DNA of 64,000 nt. Source: Duganella sp. 1224 (lineage in GTDB: Bacteria; Pseudomonadota; Gammaproteobacteria; Burkholderiales; Burkholderiaceae_D). Shown here piece by piece: positions 8,336 through 17,496 of the stretch (position 1 is the first letter of the stretch; each line of letters begins with the position of its first letter). The position numbers and the translations under genes were made by a program. The stretch lies in assembly GCF_013408245.1 (NCBI RefSeq), contig NZ_JACBYS010000002.1, positions 1 to 64,000 on the forward strand. The letters run 5' to 3'. The notes under the pieces are model-generated. The model did not search any database. It was not told where the DNA came from and worked only from the letters and a program-made list of their open reading frames with translations.

Positions 8336-9535
8336 ATGACCACACTCCCCCGCCTGCCCGCCGGCGCCCTGCTGGCCCTGGCAATGACCAGCTTCATCGC
8401 CACCGCCAACGAAACCATGCCCGCCGGCCTGCTGCCGGACATCGCCCACGACTTCGGCGTCTCGCAAGGCAGCGCCGGTCAGCTGGTGACCTGTTGCGCG
8501 CTGGGCTGCGGTTTGGCCGCCATCCCGCTGACGGCGGCCGGCAGCCGCGTCCGACGACGCCCGCTGCTGCTGGCAACCCTGGTGACTTTTTTCATCGGCA
8601 ATTGCATTACTGCGATTTCGGCCAGCTACGCGCTGACCCTGGCCGCGCGCTTCGCCATCGGCGTGGCCACCGGTGTCGCCTGGAGCCTGCTGGCCGGCTA
8701 CGCGCGCCGCCTGGCGCCGCCGTCGCGCCAGGGCGAGGCGCTGGCCGTCGCCATGGCCGGCATTCCGCTGGCCCTGACGCTCGGCATGCCGCTGGGCAGC
8801 TGGTTCGGCGCGCTGGCCGGCTGGCGCTGCGTATTTGCGCTGTTGGCAGCGCTGTCGGCGGCGCTTGTGCTGTGGGTGCATCTGGCCGTGCCGGACTTTG
8901 CCGGCCACGCGGACGCCAGCCGCCCGCCGCTGCGCGACGTGCTGCGCTTGCCGGGCATCAAGCCGGTGCTCTGCATCATCATGCTGTGGATACTGGCGCA
9001 CTACATGCTGTACACCTACATCGCCCCGTTTCTTGAACAGCTGCACCTGGCGCCACTGCTGGACCGGATGCTGCTGGCCTTCGGCATCGCCGCCATCGCC
9101 GGCGTCTGGATCACCGGCCTGCTGATCGATCGCCACCTGAGCGGCATGATGCTGCTGTACCTCGCGCTGTTCGCGGCGATGGCCTTGATGTTCGGCCTGG
9201 GCACGTCCAGCCCGATGCTGGTGTATGCCGGCGTCGCAGCATGGGGCGTGAGTTTCGGCGGTGCGCCGACGCTGCTGCAAACCGCACTGGCCAACGCCGC
9301 CGGCGCCCATGCCGACACGGCGCAATCGATGCTGGTGACCGTCTTCAACCTGGCATTCGCCGCCAGCGGCGCGCTGGGCGGCATCCTGCTGCAAAGCGCC
9401 GGCGCGCGGGCGATTCCCTGGGCCCTGGTGCCGCTGCTGGTGACGGCATGCGGCCTGGCGCTACGGATGATTTGGCGAGACCGTCACGCAACGCGTGTGA
9501 TTTCACCAGTCAGACGGCCGAAAGCGGTAAAATGA
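8336..9535 (+). CDS. MFS transporter, DHA1-type drug/metabolite efflux
   Basis: A 399-residue protein with about 12 hydrophobic segments and the typical N-terminal features of DHA1 efflux permeases. Helix 1 is LLALAMTSFIATANETMPAGLLPDIA, and loop 2-3 is a shortened motif-A region (GSRVRRRPLL). Helix 5 carries a Gly/Pro-rich motif-C-like stretch (AGIPLALTLGMPLGSWFG). AraJ/NepI/PbuE-like exporters share this organisation, and the substrate cannot be read from sequence. The ATG at 8336 follows CGAGGA. An upstream in-frame start at 8075 is rejected because it would run through the LysR gene. It is divergent from and probably regulated by the LysR protein. Confidence 0.88.
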   Translation: MTTLPRLPAGALLALAMTSFIATANETMPAGLLPDIAHDFGVSQGSAGQLVTCCALGCGLAAIPLTAAGSRVRRRPLLLATLVTFFIGNCITAISASYALTLAARFAIGVATGVAWSLLAGYARRLAPPSRQGEALAVAMAGIPLALTLGMPLGSWFGALAGWRCVFALLAALSAALVLWVHLAVPDFAGHADASRPPLRDVLRLPGIKPVLCIIMLWILAHYMLYTYIAPFLEQLHLAPLLDRMLLAFGIAAIAGVWITGLLIDRHLSGMMLLYLALFAAMALMFGLGTSSPMLVYAGVAAWGVSFGGAPTLLQTALANAAGAHADTAQSMLVTVFNLAFAASGALGGILLQSAGARAIPWALVPLLVTACGLALRMIWRDRHATRVISPVRRPKAVK

Positions 9536-9545
9536 TGGGTTACGC

Positions 9546-9568
9546 GCGGGAGTGGTTTACGCTCCCGC
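9546..9568 (+). other. Hairpin in the mutS 5' leader
   Basis: GCGGGAG, a 9-nt loop, then CTCCCGC, located 11-33 nt after the MFS stop codon and ending 33 nt before the mutS ATG. It is followed by A residues, not T, so it does not look like an intrinsic terminator. A TAAAAT hexamer at 9528-9533, overlapping the end of the MFS gene, could be the mutS -10 element, which would place the hairpin at the start of the mutS leader. Confidence 0.4.
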
Positions 9569-9601
9569 AAAACCAGACTTATCGCACCGCCAGAAGAAAC
9601 A

Positions 9602-12289
9602 ATGACCACCGTCCCGAACGAAATCAACGCCGCCGCCGTCAAGAACAGTCCCGCTGAAAAACTCACGCCGATGATGCAGCAATACATGGCGATCAAGAAC
9701 CAGCATCCGGACATGCTGGTGTTCTACCGCATGGGCGATTTCTACGAGCTGTTCTTCGATGACGCCGAGAAGGCTTCGCGCCTGCTGGGCATCACGCTGA
9801 CCGCGCGCGGCTCGTCGGGCGGGCAGCCGATCAAGATGGCCGGCGTGCCGTTCCATTCGCTGGAGGGCTATCTGGCCAAGCTGGTCAAGATCGGCGAGTC
9901 GTGCGCCATCTGCGAACAGATCGGCGACCCGGCCACCAGCAAGGGCCCGGTCGAGCGCAAGGTGATGCGCGTGGTCACGCCGGGCACGCTGACCGACGCC
10001 GATCTGCTGCCGGAAAAATCCGAGCGCCCCTTGCTCGCGCTGTGCGTCATCAGCCAGCGCAAGGTGGCCACCGCCGGTCTGGCGTGGCTGTCGCTGGCCA
10101 GCGGCGCGCTGCGCCTGATGGAGTTCTCTGGCGACGCCCACACCGTCAACGCGCGCATCCAGCAGGAGCTGGAACGCATCGCCCCGGCCGAACTGCTGCG
10201 CGGCGATAACGGCGAGCTGTTTGAAGAGTACACCGCCTGCCACGTTAACCGCGTGCCGGAGTGGCACTTCGACGTGGTCAGCGGCCACAAGGCGCTGCTG
10301 GACCAGTTGGGGGTGGCCACGCTGACCGGCTTTGGCGCCGATGGCCTGGGCGCGGCCTTTGGCGCCGCCGGCGCACTGCTGCGTTACGCCCAGTCGACGC
10401 AGGGCCGCGGCCTGCAGCACGTGCGCACGCTGACCACCGAAACCGAGAATGAATTCATCGGCCTCGACGCCGCCACCCGCCGCAACCTGGAGCTGACCGA
10501 AACCATCCGCGGCCAGGAGTCGCCGACGCTGTTCTCGCTGCTGGACCACTGCCGTACCGCCATGGGCTCGCGCCTGCTGCGCCACTGGCTGCACCACGCG
10601 CGCCGCGACCAGAACGTGGCCCGTTCGCGCCACCAGGCCATCGCCGCGCTGGCGCAGGCTGATGCCACCGGTTCGCTGTCGCACACGCTGGCGCAGGTGC
10701 CGGACATCGAGCGCATCACCACCCGCATCGCCCTGCTGTCGGCGCGTCCGCGCGACCTGGCGGCGCTGCGCGACGGCCTGACGCAACTGCCGTCGCTGCG
10801 CCATGGCATGCAGCGCACGCTGACCGACGCGCAAGGCCTGCTGGCCGCCATCAACGCCGACCTGGCCACGCCGGCGGGCTGCCTCGATCTGCTGCAACGC
10901 GCGGTGATGCCGGAACCGGCGGTGATGGTGCGCGACGGCGGCGTCATCGCGCGCGGCTTCGACGCCGAGCTGGATGAGCTGCGCGGCCTGTCGGAAAACG
11001 CCGGCCAGTACCTGGTCGACCTGGAGACGCGCGAGCGCGCCCGCACCGGCATCGCCAACCTGCGGGTGGAGTACAACAAGGTGCACGGCTTCTACATCGA
11101 GGTCACCAACGGCCAGGCCGACAAGGTGCCGGACGATTACCGCCGCCGCCAGACGCTAAAGAACTGCGAGCGTTACATCACGCCGGAGCTGAAGGCGTTC
11201 GAGGACAAGGCGCTGTCGGCGCAGGACCGCGCGCTGGCGCGCGAGAAGATGCTGTACGACCAGCTGCTGGGCGACCTGGCGCCGTTCATCGGCACGCTGC
11301 AAACCATTGCCCGCGGGCTGGCGCAGCTGGACACGCTGACCGCCCTCACCGACCACGCGTTGCGCCACAACTGGTGCGCGCCGGAGCTGGTGGCCACGCC
11401 CTGCATCAACATCAAGGAAGGCCGCCACCCGGTGGTGGAGAACCAGATCGAGCGTTTCATCGCCAACGACTGCCGCTTCGTCGACGAGCGCCGCCTGCTG
11501 CTGATCACCGGTCCCAACATGGGCGGTAAATCGACCTTCATGCGCCAGGTGGCGCTGATTACGCTGCTGGCCTACATGGGCAGCTACGTGCCGGCACAAA
11601 GCGCGGTGATCGGCCCGATCGACCGCATCTTCACCCGCATCGGCGCCACCGACGATCTGGCCGGCGGCCGCTCGACCTTCATGGTGGAGATGACCGAGGC
11701 CGCCGCCATCCTGAACGGCGCCACCGAGCACTCGCTGGTGCTGATGGACGAAATCGGCCGTGGCACCTCGACCTTCGACGGCCTGGCGCTGGCCTGGGCC
11801 ATCGCCCGCCACCTGATCGAAACCAGCCGCAGCTTCTCGCTGTTCGCCACCCACTACTTCGAACTGACGCAGCTGCCGGACAGCCATCCGACCGCCTCCA
11901 ACGTCCACCTGTCGGCGGTGGAGCACAAGGACACCATCGTGTTCCTGCACGCGGTGCAGGAAGGCCCGGCCTCGCAGAGCTACGGCTTGCAAGTGGCGCA
12001 ACTGGCCGGCGTGCCGCAGCCGGTGATCAAGGCCGCGCGCAAACATTTGGCGCGCCTCGAAGCGCAGGCGCTGGACGCCACGCCGCAGCTGGACCTGTTC
12101 GCCGCGCCGTCGATCGATGCCAATGACGAGGAAGTCGACGCGCCGGCCCCGGCCAGCGCCAGCGACTGCCCGGCCATGCGCGAGCTGCTGGCCGCGCTGG
12201 ACGAACTGGACCCGGACGCGCTGACGCCGCGCGAGGCGCTGGACCGCCTGTACCAGCTGAAGCGCCTGACGGAGGCGGCGCAAGCATGA
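9602..12289 (+). CDS. mutS: DNA mismatch repair protein MutS
   Basis: An 895-residue MutS, the sensor of base mismatches and small loops in methyl-directed repair. The mismatch-binding domain I carries the FYRMGDFYE segment (about residues 41-49) whose Phe-x-Glu wedge inserts at the mismatch. The clamp and lever domains follow. The ATPase has Walker [10 protein letters not shown] (from residue 637) and the Walker B/signature region [16 protein letters not shown]. The C-terminal part contains the [11 protein letters not shown] switch and a tail likely to mediate tetramerisation. Length is normal for proteobacterial MutS. The stop codon overlaps the next gene's start (ATGA), so the two are translationally coupled. 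Confidence 0.98.
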   Translation: MTTVPNEINAAAVKNSPAEKLTPMMQQYMAIKNQHPDMLVFYRMGDFYELFFDDAEKASRLLGITLTARGSSGGQPIKMAGVPFHSLEGYLAKLVKIGESCAICEQIGDPATSKGPVERKVMRVVTPGTLTDADLLPEKSERPLLALCVISQRKVATAGLAWLSLASGALRLMEFSGDAHTVNARIQQELERIAPAELLRGDNGELFEEYTACHVNRVPEWHFDVVSGHKALLDQLGVATLTGFGADGLGAAFGAAGALLRYAQSTQGRGLQHVRTLTTETENEFIGLDAATRRNLELTETIRGQESPTLFSLLDHCRTAMGSRLLRHWLHHARRDQNVARSRHQAIAALAQADATGSLSHTLAQVPDIERITTRIALLSARPRDLAALRDGLTQLPSLRHGMQRTLTDAQGLLAAINADLATPAGCLDLLQRAVMPEPAVMVRDGGVIARGFDAELDELRGLSENAGQYLVDLETRERARTGIANLRVEYNKVHGFYIEVTNGQADKVPDDYRRRQTLKNCERYITPELKAFEDKALSAQDRALAREKMLYDQLLGDLAPFIGTLQTIARGLAQLDTLTALTDHALRHNWCAPELVATPCINIKEGRHPVVENQIERFIANDCRFVDERRLLLITGPNMGGKSTFMRQVALITLLAYMGSYVPAQSAVIGPIDRIFTRIGATDDLAGGRSTFMVEMTEAAAILNGATEHSLVLMDEIGRGTSTFDGLALAWAIARHLIETSRSFSLFATHYFELTQLPDSHPTASNVHLSAVEHKDTIVFLHAVQEGPASQSYGLQVAQLAGVPQPVIKAARKHLARLEAQALDATPQLDLFAAPSIDANDEEVDAPAPASASDCPAMRELLAALDELDPDALTPREALDRLYQLKRLTEAAQA

Positions 12290-13299
12290 CGCCGCGCGCG
12301 CGCCGCCACACGCTGACCGTCGCCGCGATGGCGCTGGCGGCGGCGTGCGTGGCGCAGGCCGCGCCAGCGTCCGGCGCGTCCAGCGCGTCCGCGGCGGCTT
12401 CGTCGGCGGCGGCCGCGCGCGGCTTCACGTTCGGCGTCATCGGCCACCCGTTGCAGCACGGGCGCGACGAGGCGGCGCTCAAGCGCGCCATCGCCGACGT
12501 CGCGCAAACCAGTCCGGCCTTCGTGGTCGCCACCGGCATCAAGGCCGTCACCGAGCCTTGCAGCGACAAGCTGTACGCCCAGCGCCGCGAGCTGCTCAAC
12601 GAATCGGCGGCGCCGATGATCGTGTCGCTGGCCGGCAGCGACTGGAGCGCCTGCCTCAACTCGGCCGGCCGCTCCAACGCCATCGAGCGCCTGAACCGGC
12701 TGCGCGAAGTGTTCTACGTCGACAGCGAATCACTGGGCGGGCGTCATCTGCAGGTCACGCGCCTGTCGGCCAGCGCCAAGTTCCGCAGCTACGCCGAGAA
12801 CGCGCACTGGGAATACGGCAAGGTGCTGTTCGCCACCATCAACCTGCCGGCCAATAACAACCACTACCGCCCGGAAGCGGGCCGCAACAGCGAGTTTGAA
12901 GACCGGCTGGTGGCCAACCGCGCCTGGCTGCACCGCCTGTTCACGCTGGCCGAGCGGCAGAAGATGCAGGGGCTGGTGCTGTTCGCCGACGGCGACGCCG
13001 GCGTGACGGCGGAAGAAGGCTTCTCGCTGCTGCCCAGTTTTCAAACCCGGCAGGATGGCTTTGCCGAAGTGCGCAAGCAGTTGCGCGGCATGGCGGAAAA
13101 ATACAAGGGAACGGTGTTGCTGATCGACGCCCAGCCGCTGGCGCCGGCGTCGCCGGCGGCGCACGCCGAACCGGCCATCCAGTGGCGCGGCAATGTGGGA
13201 CATGTGACCATGACCACGGACTGGGCCGAGGTGCATGTGGCGCCGGGCGCCGCCCCCCTGTTCTCGATCAAGGGCGGCAGCGCCGCGGCAAGCGAATAA
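12286..13299 (+). CDS. Exported conserved hypothetical protein coupled to mutS
   Basis: A 337-residue protein with an Arg-rich N-terminus and hydrophobic signal (about residues 9-26), followed by an Ala/Ser-rich linker to about residue 45. The globular part contains [21 protein letters not shown] and [13 protein letters not shown], and includes a central segment about a written 'Asn/His/Tyr' stretch (ANNNHYRPE). This suggests a periplasmic hydrolase or metallophosphatase-like fold, but the canonical calcineurin motifs (GDxHG, GNHE) are not present, so no function is assigned. It overlaps mutS by 4 nt and must be read from the same mRNA. A link to mismatch repair is unlikely for an exported protein. 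It ends 7 nt from the convergent slyD-like gene. Confidence 0.75.
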   Translation: MTPRARRHTLTVAAMALAAACVAQAAPASGASSASAAASSAAAARGFTFGVIGHPLQHGRDEAALKRAIADVAQTSPAFVVATGIKAVTEPCSDKLYAQRRELLNESAAPMIVSLAGSDWSACLNSAGRSNAIERLNRLREVFYVDSESLGGRHLQVTRLSASAKFRSYAENAHWEYGKVLFATINLPANNNHYRPEAGRNSEFEDRLVANRAWLHRLFTLAERQKMQGLVLFADGDAGVTAEEGFSLLPSFQTRQDGFAEVRKQLRGMAEKYKGTVLLIDAQPLAPASPAAHAEPAIQWRGNVGHVTMTTDWAEVHVAPGAAPLFSIKGGSAAASE

Positions 13300-13306
13300 A
13301 AACCGC

Positions 13307-13852
13307 TTAGTGAATCGGGTGGATGGCGACGTGATCGCCCTCTTCGCCCTCGTCGTCCTCGTCACCGTGGTGGTGGCCGTGGGCGCCGTGCACGTGGCCG
13401 TGGGCGATTTCCTCATCGGTGGCTTCGCGCACGTCCACCACGTTCAGCGAGAAACGCAGCGCCATGCCGGCCAGCGGGTGATTGCCGTCCAGGACCACCT
13501 TGTCGTCAGCGATGTCGGTCACGGTGAAGATCATGGCCTCTTCCGCGCCGCCCTCGCCGTCCGGCATGCCTTCGAACTGCATGCCCACTTCCAGCGGTTC
13601 CGGCAGGCGGTTGCGCTCTTCCACCTTGACCAGCGAGGCGTCGTAGTCGCCAAAGGCGTCTTCCGGCTCGATCTGGATGATCGACGCGTAGCCGACATCC
13701 TTGCCGTCCAGTTCTTCCTCGATCTTCGGCAGCGTGTTCTCGTAGCCGCCGTGCAGGTAAACCATGGGCTGACGGCCGTCTTCGATCAGATTGTCCTGGG
13801 CATCGGACAGTTTGTAATTCACAGTCACGACTGTATTCTTGGCAATCTTCAT
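13307..13852 (-). CDS. slyD: SlyD-type FKBP peptidyl-prolyl cis-trans isomerase
   Basis: A 181-residue SlyD-family protein combining an FKBP prolyl isomerase with an inserted-flap (IF) chaperone domain. It starts MKIAKNTVVTVNYKL and has the FKBP strand YLHGGYENTLPKIEEEL. The IF domain covers about residues 70-130 (GDYDASLVKVEERNRL ... MPDGEGG), and DGNHPLAGMALRF returns to the FKBP core. The C-terminal tail is rich in His, Asp and Glu (HGHVHGAHGHHH), a metal-binding feature known from SlyD and used for Ni delivery in E. coli. The start at 13852 is supported by AAAGGAAG just upstream; a longer frame is unsupported. It is divergent from the AraC gene. Confidence 0.93.
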   Translation of the reverse strand: MKIAKNTVVTVNYKLSDAQDNLIEDGRQPMVYLHGGYENTLPKIEEELDGKDVGYASIIQIEPEDAFGDYDASLVKVEERNRLPEPLEVGMQFEGMPDGEGGAEEAMIFTVTDIADDKVVLDGNHPLAGMALRFSLNVVDVREATDEEIAHGHVHGAHGHHHGDEDDEGEEGDHVAIHPIH

Positions 13853-13985
13853 GTTGTACTTCCTTTCAGTAAATAGCCGTCGATTATACCTTGGATCAGC
13901 GCCACGCCGTTTTGCGCAGCGGACGCATAAGGATATGCCGAATCCGTGCTGGCCGCGGCACGCCACACGCTCTACAATCACAGCC

Positions 13986-14900
13986 ATGCAAGCCGCCACC
14001 TCCGACAAACTCGCCCAATGGCTGCTGACCAGCATCGAGCTGGACGCCGCCGCCCTGCACGTCGGCCGCTATTGCGGGCCGTGGCGGGTGTCCACGGCCG
14101 GCCAGGCGCTGGCCAGCTTCCACCTGGTGCTGGAGGGCGACTGCTATCTGCACCTGGACGGCCAGGCGCCGCTGCGGCTGCACGCGCGGGACGGCGTCTT
14201 CCTGATGAGCGACGTGCCGCACTACCTGAGCTCGTCGCCCGATCCGGCCGCGCCGATCGCGCGCCAGGCCATGCGCCCGCTGGGCGGGCCGCCGGCGCCG
14301 GGCAGCGCCGGCCTGGCCTGCGGCTTCTTCCGCTTCAGCGGCGCGCTCAGTCCATTGGTGATCGCCTCCTTCCCCGAATACCTGGTGTGCCGCAGCGGCG
14401 ATCCGGCGCTGGGCCACACCGCCGCGCTGTTCGACATGATCCTGGCCGAGACGGACAGCGATCCCCAGCGGCCGTCGCCGCTGATCGCGCGCTTGGTGGA
14501 ACTGCTGTTCTTTTACCTGATCCGCCACGCCAGCCAGCGCGAGGCGCTGAGCGCGGGCCTGCTGGCGCTGGCGCAGCGCGGCGAGTTCATGGCGCTGCTG
14601 GACCAGATGCTGCGCAGCCCCGGCCAGGACTGGTCGATCGCGCGCATGGCGGCCGCCGCGCACATGTCGCGCGCGGCCTTCTGCAAGCACTTCACCGGCG
14701 CCGGCGGCGTCACGCCGGCGCAGTTCCTGCTGCACCTGCGCATGCGCCTGGCCACGCAGCGCCTCCACGCCGGCGATTCGGTCGAGCAAGCGGCCAGCCA
14801 CGTGGGCTATCAATCGCATGCCGCGTTCACCCGCGCCTTCAAGCGCATCGTCGGCGAACAGCCCGGCGCCTACCGCCGCCAGTCGCGGGCCGCCGCATAA
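13986..14900 (+). CDS. AraC-family regulator with N-terminal cupin domain
   Basis: A 304-residue AraC/XylS-type regulator. The N-terminal part (about residues 15-190) looks like a cupin sensor: FHLVLEGDCYLHLDG and ARDGVFLMSDVPHYL are typical of the AraC-cupin (RclR-like) group. The C-terminal 100 residues hold two helix-turn-helix units: WSIARMAAAAHMSRAAFCKHF, and the conserved AASHVGYQSHAAFTRAFKR ending in the QPGAYRR signature. It lies 93 nt upstream of and in the same direction as the CMD/acyl-CoA-dehydrogenase/ABC operon, so it is a candidate activator of that operon (inference). Confidence 0.92.
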   Translation: MQAATSDKLAQWLLTSIELDAAALHVGRYCGPWRVSTAGQALASFHLVLEGDCYLHLDGQAPLRLHARDGVFLMSDVPHYLSSSPDPAAPIARQAMRPLGGPPAPGSAGLACGFFRFSGALSPLVIASFPEYLVCRSGDPALGHTAALFDMILAETDSDPQRPSPLIARLVELLFFYLIRHASQREALSAGLLALAQRGEFMALLDQMLRSPGQDWSIARMAAAAHMSRAAFCKHFTGAGGVTPAQFLLHLRMRLATQRLHAGDSVEQAASHVGYQSHAAFTRAFKRIVGEQPGAYRRQSRAAA

Positions 14901-14993
14901 AAAGACGTTTGAACACAAAACCGCGACTTTTGGACATGGTGGCGAAAGCGCGTGGCGCTGATAATATGTCGTCACTGTTAAAGAAAGCACATC

Positions 14994-15548
14994 ATGTCCC
15001 GCCTCACCCTGCACACCCTGGAAACCGCGCCTGAAGACAGCCGTCCCTTCGTCGAAAAAGCCATCGCCAACAACGGCTACCTGCCCAACCTGATCGGCGT
15101 GCTGGCCAATGCGCCGGCGGCGCTGGAGACCTATCTGACCGTTTCCGGCATCAACGCGCGCGCCAGCCTGTCGCTGGCCGAACGCGAAGTGGTGCAGCTC
15201 ACCGCCGCGCGCATCCACGGCTGCGACTTCTGCGTGGCCGGCCACACCGCCATCTGGCTGAAGAAAGCCGGCCAGCCGGCGGAGGCGGTGCGCGCGCTGC
15301 ACGCCGGCGCGCCGACCGGCGACGCCCGGCTGGACGCGGTGGCCGCCTTCACGGCGGCGGTCATCGCCGGCCGCGGCGCCGTCGACGACGCCGCGCTGCA
15401 AGCCTTCCTGGACGCCGGCTACCACCAGCAGCAGGCGCTGGAAGTGGTGCTGGGCGTCAGCCTGGCCACGCTGTGCAACTTCGCCAACAGCCTGGCCGGC
15501 ACGCCGGTCAACCCGCAGTTGCAGCCCTACCTGCCGGGCGCGGTGTAA
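14994..15548 (+). CDS. Carboxymuconolactone decarboxylase/AhpD-fold protein
   Basis: A 184-residue all-helical protein of the CMD/AhpD family. It carries the CxxC redox pair C77-D-F-C80 followed by H84, in the ERE-VVQL...HGCDFCVAGH context of alkylhydroperoxidase-like members. That arrangement points to peroxide/disulfide chemistry rather than true carboxymuconolactone decarboxylation. It is the first gene of a five-gene operon, and the next gene starts 2 nt after its stop. AhpD-like and acyl-CoA-dehydrogenase-like proteins recur together in flavin-dependent desulfurisation loci, where they may handle oxidants, though this is inference. The ATG at 14994 follows AAAGAAAG. Confidence 0.85.
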   Translation: MSRLTLHTLETAPEDSRPFVEKAIANNGYLPNLIGVLANAPAALETYLTVSGINARASLSLAEREVVQLTAARIHGCDFCVAGHTAIWLKKAGQPAEAVRALHAGAPTGDARLDAVAAFTAAVIAGRGAVDDAALQAFLDAGYHQQQALEVVLGVSLATLCNFANSLAGTPVNPQLQPYLPGAV

Positions 15549-15550
15549 GC

Positions 15551-16618
15551 ATGGCAGCCCTGCATGACTGGCTGGCGCGGCACGCCGACGCACTCGATCA
15601 ATCGGAAGCGCTGAGCGACGAGGTGCTGCCGGCGCTGGCGGCACACGGCTGCTTCCGCGCCGGCGTTCCGGTGGCGCTGGGCGGAGAGCCCGGCGACTAT
15701 GGCGACGCGCGCGACGCCATTCTCGGCATCGCCGCCATTGCGCGCCATTCGGTGACGGCGGCTTTTGTCTACTGGGGCCAGCGCAGCTTCATCGAGTACC
15801 TGCTGCAAAGCCCCAACACGGCGCTGCGCGACCGATTGCTGCCGTCGCTGCTGGACGGCTCGCTGGCCGGCGCCACCGGCCTGTCCAACGCGATGAAATT
15901 CTTGTCCGGCATGGAGCCGCTGTCGATCCAGGCCACCGCCGATGGCGACGGCTGGCGCCTGAACGGCAAGCTGGCATGGATCACCAATCTGCGGCCGCAA
16001 CGCTTTGTTGCCGCCGCCGCGGTGGCGCCGGTTGACGGCGACACGCCGCTGGTGGCGATGTTCGCCAGCGAGGACGCGGGCGTGCGGCGCAGCGACAACC
16101 TGCCGCTGATCGCCCTGCGCGGCAGTCACACCGCCGCCATCAAACTGGAGGACGTGGCGGCGCCGGCCGATCACGTGATCGCGCCGCAAGCGCCGCAGTG
16201 GCTGGCGCGGGTGCGTCCCGCCTTCCTTGGCATGCAGTGCGGGATGTCGATCGGCCTGGCCGACGCCGCGCTGGAGAAGGCCGCGCAGGTCGCGGCCAAG
16301 GGACGCGGCCAGCTGAGCGACGACATCGCCGGCGCGCGCCAGGCGCTGGCCGACCTCACGCGGCAACTGCTGGACGGCGTGGCCGACGGCTGCTTCGTGG
16401 CCGCCGCGCCGCAGATGTTCAAGCTGCGCATCGCGCTGGCGGAACTGGTGCAGCGTGCGGTCACGCTGGAGCTGCAGGCCAAGGGCGGCCACGCCTATCT
16501 GATGCAGGAGGAGGACGGCTTCGCGCGGCGCTGGCGCGAGTCGGCCTTCATTCCGGTCATCACGCCCAGCATCACGCAACTGCAGGCGGCGCTGGCCAAG
16601 CACGCGGCGACGCAATGA
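15551..16618 (+). CDS. Acyl-CoA-dehydrogenase-like flavoprotein (SfnB/DszC-type candidate)
   Basis: A 355-residue protein of the acyl-CoA dehydrogenase fold: an N-terminal helical domain (DWLARHADALDQS...), a middle beta domain (GLSNAMKFLSG ... GWRLNGKLAWITNL) and a C-terminal four-helix bundle. It is shorter than classical acyl-CoA dehydrogenases (about 380-400). The LNGKLAWITN segment replaces the usual G-x-K-xx-ITNG. This divergent branch includes flavin-dependent monooxygenases such as SfnB and DszC acting on organosulfur compounds. The context (AhpD-like gene before, sulfonate/nitrate-type ABC importer after) supports a catabolic oxidase for the imported compound. It overlaps the ATPase gene by 4 nt. 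The earlier in-frame start would overlap the CMD gene. Confidence 0.82.
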   Translation: MAALHDWLARHADALDQSEALSDEVLPALAAHGCFRAGVPVALGGEPGDYGDARDAILGIAAIARHSVTAAFVYWGQRSFIEYLLQSPNTALRDRLLPSLLDGSLAGATGLSNAMKFLSGMEPLSIQATADGDGWRLNGKLAWITNLRPQRFVAAAAVAPVDGDTPLVAMFASEDAGVRRSDNLPLIALRGSHTAAIKLEDVAAPADHVIAPQAPQWLARVRPAFLGMQCGMSIGLADAALEKAAQVAAKGRGQLSDDIAGARQALADLTRQLLDGVADGCFVAAAPQMFKLRIALAELVQRAVTLELQAKGGHAYLMQEEDGFARRWRESAFIPVITPSITQLQAALAKHAATQ

Positions 16619-17496
16619 GCGCCGGTACTATCGACGCCATCGGCAATACCGACGGCACCGGCGGTGACCGCGACCGCGGCAGCGGCGGCAGCGGCGCCAC
16701 CGCGCCGGCGGAAGGCTGGGCGCTGCGCGCCGACGGTCTGGCGTTCGCCTACGCCGGCGGCACGCCCACCTTCACCGGCATCTCGCTCGGCGTGCGGCCG
16801 CGCGAGATTGTGGCGCTGCTGGGCGGCTCCGGCTGCGGCAAGTCGACGCTGCTGCGCGTGCTGGCCGGCCTGCAGCCGCCCAGCGCCGGCAGCGTGCAGT
16901 TCCTCGGCGCGCCGCTGACCGAGCCAAGTCCGCGCAGCGCGCTGGTGTTCCAGCAAGCCAGCCTGCTGCCCTGGCTGAACGTCGCGGCCAACGTCGGCTT
17001 TGGCCTCGACTTCGCGCGCCAGCCCAAGATCACGCGCCAGGAGCACGGGCGGCGCGTGCACGACGCCATCGCCGCCGTCGGCCTGGCCGGCAGCGAGAAG
17101 CGCTACCCGGCCGCCCTCTCCGGCGGCATGGCGCAGCGCGTGGCGCTGGCCCGCGCGCTGGCGCGCCAGCCGGCGCTGCTGTTCGCCGACGAGCCCTTCT
17201 CCGCGCTGGACGCCATCACCCGCGCCGAAATGCAAACGCTGCTGGTCGACGTGGTGCACCGCTGGCACACCGCCGCGCTGCTGGTCACGCACGACATCGA
17301 CGAAGCGATCCTGGTGGCCGACCGCATCGTGCTGATGGGCGGCCGGCCCGGCGCCATCGTGCGCGAATGGCGGGTCGACCTGCCACGCCCGCGCCTGGCC
17401 GACGGCGCCGGCGTGGCCGCGCTGCGCCTCGACATCCTGGCCGCGCTGCAAGGCCTGCGCACCATTACCACTACCACAACAGAAAGCATCGCATGA
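16615..17496 (+). CDS. ABC importer ATPase, nitrate/sulfonate/taurine type
   Basis: A 293-residue cytoplasmic ATPase of the SsuB/TauB/NrtD class. The first ~35 residues are a Gly/Asp-rich low-complexity extension absent from E. coli SsuB. The domain then shows Walker A GGSGCGKST, the Q-loop VFQQASLLPWL (the LLPW form is typical of this subfamily), the signature LSGGMAQRVALARA, Walker B LLFADEPFSALD and the switch VTHDIDEA. The start ATG overlaps the previous stop and its own stop overlaps the next ATG. A downstream initiation that would drop the extension cannot be excluded. Confidence 0.92.
   Translation: MSAGTIDAIGNTDGTGGDRDRGSGGSGATAPAEGWALRADGLAFAYAGGTPTFTGISLGVRPREIVALLGGSGCGKSTLLRVLAGLQPPSAGSVQFLGAPLTEPSPRSALVFQQASLLPWLNVAANVGFGLDFARQPKITRQEHGRRVHDAIAAVGLAGSEKRYPAALSGGMAQRVALARALARQPALLFADEPFSALDAITRAEMQTLLVDVVHRWHTAALLVTHDIDEAILVADRIVLMGGRPGAIVREWRVDLPRPRLADGAGVAALRLDILAALQGLRTITTTTTESIA

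Noticed and set aside
14901-14993. TTGGAC and GATAAT considered as the promoter of the ABC operon
   Set aside because: The spacer is 24 nt, too long for sigma-70; no better pair was found, so no promoter is claimed.
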